A stretch of 64,000 bases of DNA, from contig DIHO01000008.1 in assembly GCA_002420185.1 (NCBI GenBank), forward strand, positions 1-64,000. Reading direction: 5' to 3'. How positions within the stretch are numbered: position 1 is the first letter of the stretch; each line of letters opens with the position of its first letter. This DNA comes from Opitutales bacterium UBA5694. GTDB taxonomy: Bacteria; Verrucomicrobiota; Verrucomicrobiia; Opitutales; Opitutaceae. The notes under the pieces are model-generated. The model was not told the DNA's origin, did not search any database, and worked only from the letters and a program-made list of their open reading frames with translations. Of this stretch, positions 36,926-46,136 are shown piece by piece. The translations under genes were made by a program, and so were the position numbers.

Positions 36926-37750
36926 TCATGACGCTACAAATTCCTGTAACGCTGACTTCAATTGAGGGTACGCCATGGCAAATAGTGTAATTAGTGGAAT
37001 CATTCCGATTGTGGAACCTGCCATGAGAACTGCCTGTGGCGAATTCAAACTGCTTCCGTAAAGCGCTGCTAAACTTATCGGCAAGGTCCTCGCTTCCTCG
37101 CTATGCAGGATAAGCATTGGAATTACATGGGCATGCCAAGCGAGGACAAAATGGGCGAAGCCAAATGCGATGAGGAAGGGCCTAACAAGCGGAAATACGG
37201 AAAGGAAGGTCCTCCACTCGGATGCTCCCTCCATGCGAGCGACTTCAATTAATTCCTTCGGCACGAGCCGGAATACTCGAGCGAAAAACAGGAGGCCAAG
37301 TCCACTTACCATACCCGGCAATGCCACCCCTAACGGATTGTCAAACAGCCCTAGTGCGTTGACCCAAACAAAGAGTGGCAACGCCACCATCTGTGCGGGA
37401 ATCAGAACCACCATACAGCCTAAAGTGACAAGAGTCATTCTGCCGCGAAATTGGTACGTTCCGATGATGTAGCCAGCCATTGCGGCTAAGACGGTTGCTC
37501 CGATACCCTGGGAAATTGAAATGCCAATCGAATTAAAAAGCGTACGCTCGAAATTGAGATACTCTCCCGAAAACAGGATGCCAAAATAATGCCCCGTCCA
37601 TTCGTTCGGCCAAAAGACTCGTGTATTGAAAATTTCAATGTTTGATTTAAAGCTACCTAGAGCCATCCAGAATAACGGATAGAGGAAAATAAAAGCGGCG
37701 AGTAATGTGGTGAGACTCACCACCAAAGTTGCTATTCGAGAAGTTTTCAC
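36926..37750 (-). CDS. Carbohydrate ABC transporter permease (MalG type)
   Basis: A 274-residue inner-membrane permease of the CUT1 family, six helices. The GTG start at 37750 is chosen because the preceding gene stops at 37747, giving a GTGA four-base overlap; the open frame running on to 38140 only overlaps the upstream gene. Typical segments are the first helix to FWMALGSFKSNIEIFN, MVVLIPAQMVALPLFVW and the EAA motif as ELIEVARMEGASEWRTFLSV. The last residues LKSALQEFVAS are a normal end. It partners the permease at 37747 and the binding protein at 38664. Confidence 0.9.
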   Translation of the reverse strand: MKTSRIATLVVSLTTLLAAFIFLYPLFWMALGSFKSNIEIFNTRVFWPNEWTGHYFGILFSGEYLNFERTLFNSIGISISQGIGATVLAAMAGYIIGTYQFRGRMTLVTLGCMVVLIPAQMVALPLFVWVNALGLFDNPLGVALPGMVSGLGLLFFARVFRLVPKELIEVARMEGASEWRTFLSVFPLVRPFLIAFGFAHFVLAWHAHVIPMLILHSEEARTLPISLAALYGSSLNSPQAVLMAGSTIGMIPLITLFAMAYPQLKSALQEFVAS

Positions 37751-38649
37751 ATTCTTGCTCCTTTCCAAAGGTAACGGGGGACGAGAGTTACCAGGATCAG
37801 CATTCCTGCCAGCCACGGTAAAATCGAAAGGCTTACCGCCGCACCACTGCCAAATCCTCCACCAACAAAGGCCTTCTGGTAGGCATAGGTGACAAGCAAC
37901 AGTCCCGAATCGTTGGCACCGCCCGAACCACCGAAAAGGACGTAAGAGCCGGCAAATTGGGCAAAGCAATCCACCAGAAGGTAGATCAGGCAAAACGTAA
38001 TCGTCGGGGAAATGAGAGGAAGAGTGATTTTGTAAAATCTCTGCCAGATATTGACTCCATCTATCGCTGCCGCATCTAGCACATCCCGCGGACGAGCGTT
38101 CAGAGCACACAGAAGAAAAAAGGTCATGAATCCCGTCCACCGCCAGACTGCTTGGATGACAATTGCTGGCATTATAAAGTTAGGATCAGACAACCAATTG
38201 ACAGTCCCAAATCCCAAAGGCTCGATGAGCCATCGATTCAATAGCCCTTCTTTCCCGTGAAACACGAGGAGGAAAAGTAGTGCGAGCACGGTGGGGGGAC
38301 AAAGACCGGGAACCACCAACGCAAATGCTAATGGCCCCTGCAATCCCTTCAGGCTCAGTCTGATTCCATGGGCGAATAGCAGAGCTAGCCCAATAGAAAA
38401 AGTAATTGTGCATAGGGCAAACACAGAGGTGTTAGCGACCGAGTGCCAATATCGTGAATCCTGAAGCAATTCTTTGTAATGCTTAAAGCCAACAAAAGAC
38501 GGCTCGCCCCACAAAGTGTCTGACTCAAGGCTCAGCAATAATCCTTCACCCAGAGGCGTAGCCCAGAAAACGAGAAGGAATAAGAAAAACGGAGCTGCCA
38601 AGAATAGCCGCCCTAGATTTATTCTAAAAAACCCAGAATACCGTGGCAT
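37747..38649 (-). CDS. Carbohydrate ABC transporter permease (MalF/UgpA type)
   Basis: A 300-residue CUT1-family permease. First helix LFLAAPFFLFLLVFWATPLG, then the periplasmic GFKHYKELLQDSRYWHSVAN, a typical start of the transmembrane domain. The EAA loop that docks the ATPase is DVLDAAAIDGVNIWQRFYKI followed by TLPLISPT. Overlaps the next permease by four bases. The binding-protein gene ends 14 bases upstream. No ATP-binding subunit is encoded here, so a shared ATPase elsewhere must energise it. The late loop is glycine rich (VLFGGSGGANDSGLLLV, FVGGGFGSG). Confidence 0.9.
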   Translation of the reverse strand: MPRYSGFFRINLGRLFLAAPFFLFLLVFWATPLGEGLLLSLESDTLWGEPSFVGFKHYKELLQDSRYWHSVANTSVFALCTITFSIGLALLFAHGIRLSLKGLQGPLAFALVVPGLCPPTVLALLFLLVFHGKEGLLNRWLIEPLGFGTVNWLSDPNFIMPAIVIQAVWRWTGFMTFFLLCALNARPRDVLDAAAIDGVNIWQRFYKITLPLISPTITFCLIYLLVDCFAQFAGSYVLFGGSGGANDSGLLLVTYAYQKAFVGGGFGSGAAVSLSILPWLAGMLILVTLVPRYLWKGARM

Positions 38650-38663
38650 TGCGTCAGCAGATA

Positions 38664-39971
38664 CTAATTCGGCTCTGGCGGCCCACCACCCCCTTCGAGC
38701 TGCTCCTTAAATCGTTCGAGAGCTACCCGAGCATTACCTTCCCCGTACATGATGCTGCTGAGTATTCCTTCCCGGATCATGAAAACTGCCATCGGCCGTC
38801 TTGGATTCATTATAACTCGAGGAACCTCCGGAGCAAGATCCACCAAGATTTGGCCCATCGAGTCGTATCCGAAAAACGGTTGCGGCTGGAGAAGTCGAAT
38901 GTCCTCAAAGGAAGGTTTGTAAGCGGGGAAGCTGTTCCCCTGTAGGAAACGCTGCGCATTTGCCTCCTTGTTAGTCAAAACGAATTTTATGAACTCCCAG
39001 GATGCGTCAATGGATTGGCTTTCTTTGTAGATCACGAGTCCCTGTCCGGCAAAAGTCGAAGTACGAACTGAATTCGGGTTGCCTTGATCGTCGGTCCAGG
39101 TCGGAAGTGGCATCATTCCCCACTCCCCTTCCAAGTCGGAAGAGAATTGCTGAATCATGTCCAGGCCATACCAATCCGCACCCATGATAGCCACAATTTC
39201 GTTATTGGCCACGTCACCCCCAAAAAAGACAGGATCGAAAATCGAGCTACGATCCGGCATCAGGCCAACCCGCTTCTGAGCGAGTTCTCCCAAAAATTCC
39301 AGCGTGTCGACTGCCAGGTCGAAGTCTGGCAGGAGGTCGCCCGTTTCTGAAAACAAATCCGAACCTCGCTGGCGCAAGAGAATCTCAAAATAACTCGGAT
39401 CCATGGCGAGAAAGGACTGATTTTGGGCTACTAGTTCTTCGCCAATATCTACAAGGTCATCCCATGTTTTAAACTCGCTCGGCGAGAGTCCGTATTGCTC
39501 AAACAGGTCTCGGCGGTAGTATATCAGCATCGCACTCATGGACTGCGGCAATCCGAGCACGCGTCCTTTCTGGCTGAAGAGCTCTAGTCGTTGAGGCATG
39601 ATGTCCTCAATCAAGCCCGCTGCAATTACGCGCTCAGTCAAATCCACAAAAGGCACCTCATCCTGAAGATACATTCCGAAGAAGACTTCATCGAGTTGGA
39701 TGATATCCGGTGTGTTAGTTTGGGTTTTAAAAGCGATTGCCAACTTATCGGGCATCTCACGGAAGCCGAAAGCCTGAACCTCCGCTTCGAAATCCGAATC
39801 GACTTCCTGCTGGTAAAGCCGAACCATATTGTCGTAGTAGATCTTGTCCTGCTGGGAACTGATCCAGATTTTAACTGATTCCGCGGGAACCGCCGCAGTG
39901 GCAATTCCTGACAGAATAGCAAGGAACAAGGGCTTTGATCTCATCATGAAACGAATTAGGGTGGAACGCAT
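38664..39971 (-). CDS. Extracellular sugar-binding protein (family 1) of ABC transporter
   Basis: A 435-residue periplasmic solute-binding protein. A signal peptide (SKPLFLAILSGIATAAVPAE) is followed by the family opening VKIWISSQQDKIYYDNMVRL. Other landmarks are TNTPDIIQLDEVFFGMYLQD, VLGLPQSMSAMLIYYRRDLF, FKTWDDLVDIGEELVAQNQS and GQGLVIYKESQSIDASWEFI. It is the first gene of the three-gene transporter operon read leftwards. The start ATG is at 39971; ATG codons at residues 9-10 are alternatives. Likely ligand: an oligosaccharide or sugar derivative. Confidence 0.9.
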   Translation of the reverse strand: MRSTLIRFMMRSKPLFLAILSGIATAAVPAESVKIWISSQQDKIYYDNMVRLYQQEVDSDFEAEVQAFGFREMPDKLAIAFKTQTNTPDIIQLDEVFFGMYLQDEVPFVDLTERVIAAGLIEDIMPQRLELFSQKGRVLGLPQSMSAMLIYYRRDLFEQYGLSPSEFKTWDDLVDIGEELVAQNQSFLAMDPSYFEILLRQRGSDLFSETGDLLPDFDLAVDTLEFLGELAQKRVGLMPDRSSIFDPVFFGGDVANNEIVAIMGADWYGLDMIQQFSSDLEGEWGMMPLPTWTDDQGNPNSVRTSTFAGQGLVIYKESQSIDASWEFIKFVLTNKEANAQRFLQGNSFPAYKPSFEDIRLLQPQPFFGYDSMGQILVDLAPEVPRVIMNPRRPMAVFMIREGILSSIMYGEGNARVALERFKEQLEGGGGPPEPN

Positions 39972-40076
39972 AGCAACTTAAACGCAACGAAATAGATTGA
40001 TATCTGTATGACGTCGAGGGTGAAGACGAAGTACAAGCGAGAATGATCGTTCGTTCCCTTATTTAATCGACCCAGC

Positions 40077-41090
40077 TTAGAAAGCCAAGAATTGCCGAAT
40101 GAGTGTAGACACCGCCTTTGGCACTTCCAATGCGGCTTTGAGCCGCAAATTCCGTTCCCATAAGTTCCGCCTTCGCCACACAGAGCAAAGTTGACTGAAC
40201 TTCAGATTAAGGGGAGACTGAATAGGCGTTGCCATCGGCGTTTCCGTTAGTCGATAGTCTGTTCCATATATGATCCGGCCCCACAGTCTCGGATTGTTCA
40301 GTACTCTGTTTAGATAGTGCGATCGATTGCACTTAGTGAGGGTTGAAATATCGGTATACGGATTAGAGGATATACGGAGAGCATCTCCAGCAAGCTATCG
40401 ATGTTCTCTAGTCCATTTCGCTCACCTTAACTAGCGACATGGGCGGCGATTACGAGGTCCCAGCATCCCAGATGAAACCGGAGGAGCTGTTGGTCCGCCA
40501 GGGCATTGTTAGTTTTGGAGAATGAATCTTCATCACCTACGTGAGTCAATAGTGGCAGATTGAGGGCCACCAGCCTCTTGTGAAAACTCTACAAGAGGAA
40601 TTGGGGGGTCGATATCCTCAATATTGAGAATCAATTTGATGAGGACGGCCCCATTCTCCTTTGAACACTCCAACTCTTCCAAGGCATTCTTTCGATGAAG
40701 ATGAGCCGAAGGTCCAAAGTAGATATTTTCATGTCGTTTTACAAAATCGCCCACGAGTCGGTTGGGGATGCAGACTTCGCCGTCAGCTAGATTAATCTCT
40801 CAACCAATTGAATACGGCTCAACCATCGCCAAGGTCACGGCCCATCAACATACTCAGATTTATTTGCAGATTGAACAATGATTTCTAGAGTCCCTTATTA
40901 ACCTTTGCCTTGCAGCATAGCGTTGCTGCCTCCAAAATTTTTTTATGGAGATATGGGACTTCCAGCTTTTTCTCAATTCTTCTGTTGTCCAGGCACCACT
41001 CCCTCCTTCACCAAATCTCGCGGTATGGCATTGTATATCGTTGTTACCGTCAGGCGGCTCGGGAGCATTCGCGAGTGGGCAGCGAAACAA
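40077..41090 (-). pseudogene. Decayed amidohydrolase (amidohydrolase-2-like)
   Basis: The apparently empty stretch 39972-41336 holds a broken metal-dependent hydrolase on the minus strand. N-terminal metal motif: NDIQCHTARFGEGGSGAW and RKSWKSHISIKKF near 41030-40930. After stops the frame resumes around 40790 with DGEVCIPNRLVGDFVKRHEN, IYFGPSAHLHRKNALEEL and GAVLIKLILNIEDIDP. A frameshift leads to RLVALNLPLLTHVGDEDSFS and KTNNALADQQLLRF, which contains the THVG histidine. Then VIAAHVAS, a stop, and STLTKCNRSHYLNRVLNNPR, LWGRIIYGTDYRLTETP (the GTD aspartate) and a tail ending at TAA 40077-40079. Nearly the whole length is present with several frameshifts and stops. Confidence 0.85.
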
Positions 41091-41336
41091 GGCTTGGCGA
41101 GTTAGTGCTAGTGTTCAAACTAAGGCGATCTCTATGGATCCATAATACATCTTAACTCAACCAATCGCAGGGATCATTTTCGTGCAACGCTGCATTGGAA
41201 TCTTTTCACCACTCTCTTCGCGGCTCGTTTTTGAATGCCCCATCGTTTGCATGTACCAGATATTTCGTTCGAAAATCTTCCAATTGATTCTTTTTCCTCC
41301 CATTCCCAAAGGAGTCCGCTACGGTTTCTTTCGTCC

Positions 41337-42176
41337 ATGGCCCAAGTCGGAAAACAGAACCGTCTTAATCTGCTGAGAGAATCGCCTCAGGGAATCTACT
41401 TAGATGCCGAAAATCTCGGAGAGATTTTGCTGCCTAGACACCTCATTCCTCATTGGGCAAAAATTGGCGATGTCGTCGACACTTTCCTCTATCGAGACTC
41501 AGAGGATCGACTGATCGCCACCACAAAATCACCCAAAGTTCAGGTTGGACAGTTTGCCTGCCTAAAAGTTTTGGAGGTTAATGATCGAATTGGGGCTTTT
41601 CTGGATTGGGGTCTGGAAAAGGACCTCCTACTTCCTTTTAGGGAGCAAAAGACAATTGTACGACCTGGCCAGAAGGTCGTCGTATTTGCCATGATTGACG
41701 ACCACAATGATCGTCTTGTTGCCAGTGCTAGGCTGAATCGCCATTGGAATCAATCGGAGCCAGATTACCAGGCCGGTGATCCCGTCAGTCTACTGATTGC
41801 GGAAGAGACTCCCATGGGATACCGTGCGATTATCGAAAATAGGCACACGGGTCTACTTTACAAAAGTGAGTTGTCAGAGCCTCTTGAATACGGACAGTCC
41901 CTCCAAGGGTACATCAAGGAAGTTCGCCCGGACGGTAAAATCGATTTGAGACGGGACGCCGCTGGTTATCGACGCGTTTTGCCACTGGCAGAGGATATCT
42001 TTGACAAGCTGACCGATGATGGCGGATTCATTCCATTCAACGATAAGACAGATCCCGAAGTTATTCGGCGAACGTTCGGCGTCAGCAAAAAGGCGTTTAA
42101 GCAGGCCATTGGCTCTCTTTACAAACAACGCCGTATTGCCTTCAAGGGTGATGGTATCATGCTACAAGATTTCTAG
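41337..42176 (+). CDS. cvfB: CvfB-family S1-like RNA-binding protein
   Basis: A 279-residue cytoplasmic protein of the CvfB/YitL family: tandem S1-like OB folds followed by a winged helix. ATG 41337 (MAQVGKQNRLNLLRESPQGI) matches the usual start; the frame is open further upstream to 41235 without similarity. Landmarks are YLDAENLGEILLPRHLIPHW, VDTFLYRDSEDRLIATTKSP, GAFLDWGLEKDLLLPFREQK and RLVASARLNRHW. The C-terminal wing has DKTDPEVIRRTFGVSKKAFK and IGSLYKQRRIAFKGDGI. In Staphylococcus CvfB binds RNA and affects virulence gene expression; here the targets are unknown. Confidence 0.92.
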   Translation: MAQVGKQNRLNLLRESPQGIYLDAENLGEILLPRHLIPHWAKIGDVVDTFLYRDSEDRLIATTKSPKVQVGQFACLKVLEVNDRIGAFLDWGLEKDLLLPFREQKTIVRPGQKVVVFAMIDDHNDRLVASARLNRHWNQSEPDYQAGDPVSLLIAEETPMGYRAIIENRHTGLLYKSELSEPLEYGQSLQGYIKEVRPDGKIDLRRDAAGYRRVLPLAEDIFDKLTDDGGFIPFNDKTDPEVIRRTFGVSKKAFKQAIGSLYKQRRIAFKGDGIMLQDF

Positions 42177-42544
42177 TCGCCAAATTCGTCACTCCATTTC
42201 CATTGGATGGGCAGTCCTGCAAGGCCTACCAGTAGTGTTGATGAGCGGGCGGGAGACTTCCATGCAGGTTACAGAAGACTACGGCGATACGACCTAAAGC
42301 TCACCTCAGACACCATGCCCCGCAGCCCTGTTTCGGACCGCTCCCTGTCACTCAATTAGGCTGGTAATCGACTCCTTTACGGAGCTCACCGGGCGCTTTG
42401 GGTCGACAGGTCACTGACTTGATTGCTGCATTTTTGGTACAATCAATCTTGTCTTCTGAGAAATTAGGGCCATCACTTTCCTGGTTTTGGCGTTCCTGCG
42501 GAAACTTTGCTACTTTAATTTCCTCATTTCCTCACCAATCTCCA

Positions 42545-43288
42545 ATGGCTAATTCATTCATTGATAGTTCTTTTTTAGTCACAGGATCTACTAGAGGTAT
42601 CGGTCGCGGAATTGCCGAGCTGCTGATTGAAGAAGGTGCCTCAGTCGGGATTCACGGGCGCGACATGGAACGGGTAAAAGCCGTTTGCGATGAGCTTGGA
42701 GCCGACAAAGCGGCCCCATTCGCCGCTGACCTCTCCAATCCAGAAAATGCAGCGGGACTGGTTAAAGCGTTCTACGCCCATTTCGGTCGGCTAGACGGTC
42801 TAGTAAATAACGCAGGGGCAGGCAACTCGGTCGCATTTCGCGGTCTCAAGCTGGAAGGCTGGAGAGCAACGCAAAGTTTGAATTTAGAATCCGCATTCAT
42901 TGCATCCCAGGAGGCCTACAGATTGATGCGTAAATCCCGTTCTGGCTGTATCGTGAATATGGCCTCAATCTCGGCTCATGGACCCGGAAATCTAATGGGG
43001 GCGGATTACGCTGCCTCCAAAGCAGGTCTAGTTAGTCTAACACGAACATTTGCCCTCGAAGCCGCTCGCTTCGGCATCCGCTGCAATGCCGTCTCTCCCG
43101 GAATCGTGGAAACAGATATGGCTGAAGGCATGAGCGAGGAGATGATCCAAAAAATGGCGATCCCTCTCAACCGCCTTGCGACGACCGACGATGTTGCAAA
43201 TGTAACAGCATTCCTTCTCTCAAAAAACGCATCCTACTTAACCGGACAGGTCATCCACGTCGATGGCGGTCAGTTCATCTACGGATAG
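42545..43288 (+). CDS. SDR oxidoreductase, FabG-like 3-ketoacyl-ACP reductase
   Basis: A 247-residue short-chain dehydrogenase. ATG 42545 is chosen because the protein then begins just before the cofactor motif; the frame is open back to 42398. Motifs: VTGSTRGIGRGIAELL (TGxxxGIG), LDGLVNNAGAG (NNAG), the catalytic serine in NMASISAHGPG, YxxxK as DYAASKAGLVSL, and the closing NASYLTGQVIHVDGGQFIYG. The following gene encodes a ketosynthase 9 bases downstream, so this is most likely the ketoreductase that reduces its beta-ketoacyl-ACP products. First gene of a four-gene operon ending at 45711. Confidence 0.9.
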   Translation: MANSFIDSSFLVTGSTRGIGRGIAELLIEEGASVGIHGRDMERVKAVCDELGADKAAPFAADLSNPENAAGLVKAFYAHFGRLDGLVNNAGAGNSVAFRGLKLEGWRATQSLNLESAFIASQEAYRLMRKSRSGCIVNMASISAHGPGNLMGADYAASKAGLVSLTRTFALEAARFGIRCNAVSPGIVETDMAEGMSEEMIQKMAIPLNRLATTDDVANVTAFLLSKNASYLTGQVIHVDGGQFIYG

Positions 43289-43297
43289 CTCTACTAA

Positions 43298-44566
43298 ATG
43301 AATAATGAGACCAGCCAAAGAACCGGCTCCGCCCGCCACCGGGTCGTAGTAACCGGTATAGGAATCGCCTCGCCCCTTGGCGTTGATGAAAAAATTGTCT
43401 GGAAGAATTTGATTGAGGGCAAAACCGGCATCGGGCCCATTCGCGCAATCGACACCTCCGCATTGAAAGTACGCAATGGCGCAGAAGTGCCTGAGGGACT
43501 GGCGGAAGCACGGTTGAAATCCATGGGTCGACGTCCCAGTGATCGGGCTCTCGACCTGGCAGTCGTCTCTGCCCAAGATGCCCTGCTCAATGCCAAACTC
43601 ATTTCTCAAGAGCAGGAAAGCGTTCCTCAAGATGTATCCGTTATTTACGGCACCGGGGTTGGAAGTGCAGAAAGCCACTACAAGTCCATGCAGGCTATGT
43701 TTGAGAAAGGACCTCAGAGAGCTCGACCCACTGCGGTGCCTCGGTGCATGTACAACGCTATTTCCGCGGGTATTTCTCTTCAGTTCAACCTCACAGGTGC
43801 CAACCATATGGTCGTATCCGCTTGTACATCGGCAACGAATGCAATCGGGACCGCTTATCGCATGGTCCGTGACGGATATGCCCAGACCGCTCTTACCGGT
43901 GGATCGGACGGCTTTTTCGACCCCTTTTTCTATCCTGTCTGGAATAACATAGGCGTGCTTTCCAAAATTGAGGACCCGATCGAAGCCTGCCGCCCTTTCG
44001 CCGCAGATCGGGAAGGTACTATTTTAGGCGAAGGGGCCGGGACGCTCATCCTAGAAACCTTGGAAAGTGCCCGTTCTAGGGGCGTACCTATACGTGGAGA
44101 GGTTCTCGGCTATGGAGAGTCGTCAGATGCGACACACCTGACAAACCCAAGTTCGGAAGGCCAAGCGAAAGCCATGAGAATGGCCTTGAATGAGGCGGGT
44201 GTCTCACCTCAAGACATTGGCCACATCAACGCCCACGGCACAGCCACCCACGGGAATGATGCCTGTGAGAGTAAGTCAATCCACAGTGTCTTTGGCGATG
44301 CCGCCGCAGACGTTCCTGTTGTCGCCAACAAAAGCTATTTCGGCCATACCCTTGGTGCTTCAGGAGCTCTCGAGTGCATATCTGCTTTTCTCGCCCTTGA
44401 GCATGGCATATCCCCTCCCAATCTAAATATTGAAAATCCGGACCCGGAATGTAGAATCAATATGGTCGGATTAGAACCAGTACCCATTGATTCAAGACCA
44501 GTAATGAAAAATAGCTTCGGATTCGGCGGCGGCAACGGCGTTTTAGTACTTGGACCTAGCGAATAG
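43298..44566 (+). CDS. Beta-ketoacyl-ACP synthase, FabF type
   Basis: A 422-residue condensing enzyme. It begins RHRVVVTGIGIASPLGVDEK, as FabF proteins do. The catalytic triad is complete: cysteine in VVSACTSATNAIGTAYRM, histidine in HINAHGTATHGNDACESKSI and histidine in KSYFGHTLGASGALE. The end is FGFGGGNGVLVLG. It lies between a ketoreductase and an acyl carrier protein, each 9 bases away. Placement in a ketoreductase-ketosynthase-ACP-acyltransferase operon rather than a fab operon suggests a specialised fatty-acyl or polyene product. A housekeeping fabF role cannot be excluded. Confidence 0.92.
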   Translation: MNNETSQRTGSARHRVVVTGIGIASPLGVDEKIVWKNLIEGKTGIGPIRAIDTSALKVRNGAEVPEGLAEARLKSMGRRPSDRALDLAVVSAQDALLNAKLISQEQESVPQDVSVIYGTGVGSAESHYKSMQAMFEKGPQRARPTAVPRCMYNAISAGISLQFNLTGANHMVVSACTSATNAIGTAYRMVRDGYAQTALTGGSDGFFDPFFYPVWNNIGVLSKIEDPIEACRPFAADREGTILGEGAGTLILETLESARSRGVPIRGEVLGYGESSDATHLTNPSSEGQAKAMRMALNEAGVSPQDIGHINAHGTATHGNDACESKSIHSVFGDAAADVPVVANKSYFGHTLGASGALECISAFLALEHGISPPNLNIENPDPECRINMVGLEPVPIDSRPVMKNSFGFGGGNGVLVLGPSE

Positions 44567-44575
44567 AAATAATTT

Positions 44576-44833
44576 ATGAGCGATATCTCAAAAGAAAAAG
44601 AAATTATCGGGCAGCTTCGGGGCATTCTCGAAGAATCCTCTACCAAAGAACCGGATTGGGATAATTTCGGTCGTAATTCGACGATCGAATCCCTCGGGCT
44701 CGATTCACTCACCATCCTCGATTTACTCTACGATATAGAGGAAGAAATTGGAGTCCACTTGGAGGCAAAGGAAGTTCTCAATATCACTACGCTCGGAGAG
44801 CTCGTCGATTTACTCATTAAAAACGGCGCTTGA
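44576..44833 (+). CDS. Acyl carrier protein
   Basis: An 85-residue acidic carrier protein. The 4'-phosphopantetheine site is the serine in TIESLGLDSLTILDLLYDIE, followed by the helix EEEIGVHLEAKEVLNITTLG ELVDLL. It is more divergent than a housekeeping AcpP (for example W in EPDWDNFGRN), as expected for a dedicated carrier. Its stop overlaps the TTG start of the acyltransferase gene by four bases (TTGA), so the two are coupled. Confidence 0.9.
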   Translation: MSDISKEKEIIGQLRGILEESSTKEPDWDNFGRNSTIESLGLDSLTILDLLYDIEEEIGVHLEAKEVLNITTLGELVDLLIKNGA

Positions 44834-45711
44834 AACACCTTCGTCATCTCATCGAGTATGGCTTGTTCCGAGTCGTACTTTTTTTCTTTGATTCTCTCCC
44901 TTATACGTTTACCTGTATGGTGGCTCGCGGAGCTGCCAATGTATGGTGGTTATTTGACCGTAAACGCCAGATAGTAGGACGCGACAATGTCATCCGCAGC
45001 GGAATTGAGACTGATCCCAAGAAGGCTCGAGCAATCGCAAAAAAGGCGGCTCACCACATGGCCATTGTTGTAGTGGAGTCTCTCCGTTCTAAGGATTTCC
45101 TGAGCGACGAAGATACCACTGATCACCTCGTGCTCGATATAAAGCCAGATGTGCTTGCCGTGATGCAAGATCCCGAGCAGAGCCTCATCATCGCGTCAGG
45201 ACACTTTGGAAATTGGGAAGTCGCTGGACATTGGGTCTCTAGGTTCAAGCCTGTAGCGGGTGTAACTCGAACCATGAACAATCCGCTGATTGAATCCATA
45301 GTCAAGAAAAGGAAGTCCCGGTTCCGGTTTCGCCCGATCCCCAAACACGACAGCAATATGGGTCGATTTCTTGAGGTTCTCGAAAACAAAGAATTCCTTG
45401 CCCTCCTATTCGATCAGCACGCTGGCGAATATGGTATGATGATCGATTTCTTTGGTCATCCGGCGTCCACTTTTAAGACTCCGCCCATGTTGCACCTGGT
45501 CACCCGCACGCCACTTTGCTTCGCCTCCTGCCGCCGTATTGGACCGATGAAATTCAAGATCTGCACCTCAAGCCTAATCCATCAGCCACGCAGTGGAAAC
45601 AAGAACGAAGATCTCAAAGCAATCCTGGGCAGCTTGAATCGCGACCTAGAGGCAGCAATTCGCAAAGACCCCACCCAGTATCTCTGGGGACATCGGCGCT
45701 GGCGGGACTAA
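44830..45711 (+). CDS. LpxL/HtrB-family lysophospholipid acyltransferase
   Basis: A 293-residue inner-membrane acyltransferase of the lipid A lauroyl/myristoyltransferase group. The TTG start at 44830 overlaps the ACP stop and gives the usual N-terminus with one membrane helix (FRVVLFFFDSLPYTFTCMVA). The catalytic H-x4-E motif is in IIASGHFGNWEVAGHWVSRF. Further conserved parts are GVTRTMNNPLIESIVKKRKS, GRFLEVLENKEFLALLFDQH and the closing PTQYLWGHRRWRD. Together with the upstream KR-KS-ACP genes it probably transfers the product acyl chain from ACP to a membrane lipid or glycolipid acceptor. Confidence 0.9.
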   Translation: MKHLRHLIEYGLFRVVLFFFDSLPYTFTCMVARGAANVWWLFDRKRQIVGRDNVIRSGIETDPKKARAIAKKAAHHMAIVVVESLRSKDFLSDEDTTDHLVLDIKPDVLAVMQDPEQSLIIASGHFGNWEVAGHWVSRFKPVAGVTRTMNNPLIESIVKKRKSRFRFRPIPKHDSNMGRFLEVLENKEFLALLFDQHAGEYGMMIDFFGHPASTFKTPPMLHLVTRTPLCFASCRRIGPMKFKICTSSLIHQPRSGNKNEDLKAILGSLNRDLEAAIRKDPTQYLWGHRRWRD

Positions 45712-45712
45712 G

Positions 45713-45745
45713 CACCTCCTATATCCTTTCTCTCATATAGAGGTG
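45713..45745 (+). terminator. Hairpin at the end of the acyl operon
   Basis: CACCTC(C)TATAT pairs with ATATA-GAGGTG across a CT-rich loop, beginning directly after the acyltransferase stop. There is no T-run after it, so it may stabilise or end the transcript. Confidence 0.4.
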
Positions 45746-45884
45746 ATCGTATCGATTTCAGCGTTCCCAGCGAGTCATCCCTACTCCTCGGATCCGAATT
45801 TCAGTAATAGGTTCATGCTAGGAGTATTGGAACCGAGTAATGTAGCGAGGATTATCTAGATACCCAGATGGGAACAATCTAAGA

Positions 45885-46136
45885 TCAGTCGTAACTGTAA
45901 GAACTCAGACTGTATAATCCATTCGGTGCTGTATCGTGAACGGCAAAGCAAATGGGATACCTTTCTTCTGAGTGATCCTTCAGCCAGTTTTGGCTGTTTT
46001 CAATTGATACGTAATCGGTATCCGTTGTTGATGCGAGGGTGTCTATCGCTTCGTTATAAACCCGAGCAATAATATTTCGGTCACCCACTAAGTCTATTCG
46101 TGTACCCATCATTGATAAAATCTGCTGACTCTTCAA
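45885..46136 (-). pseudogene. Unrecognised short coding-like frame
   Basis: An 83-codon minus-strand frame with protein-like content (IIARVYNEAIDTLASTTDTD, YVSIENSQNWLKDHSEERYP, ICFAVHDTAPNGLYSLSSYS). No ribosome binding site, signal or family is seen. It lies in the 624-base gap between the acyl operon and tRNA-Arg and could be the 3' end of a lost gene. Nothing else was recognised in that gap. Confidence 0.25.

Noticed and set aside
37751..38140. Upstream extension of the MalG-type permease frame
   Set aside because: It lies wholly within the MalF-type permease gene in another frame; the GTGA overlap at 37747-37750 gives the proper start.
42419..42443. TTGATT and TACAAT as promoter of the acyl operon
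   Set aside because: The spacer is only 13 bases, too short for a standard sigma-70 promoter.
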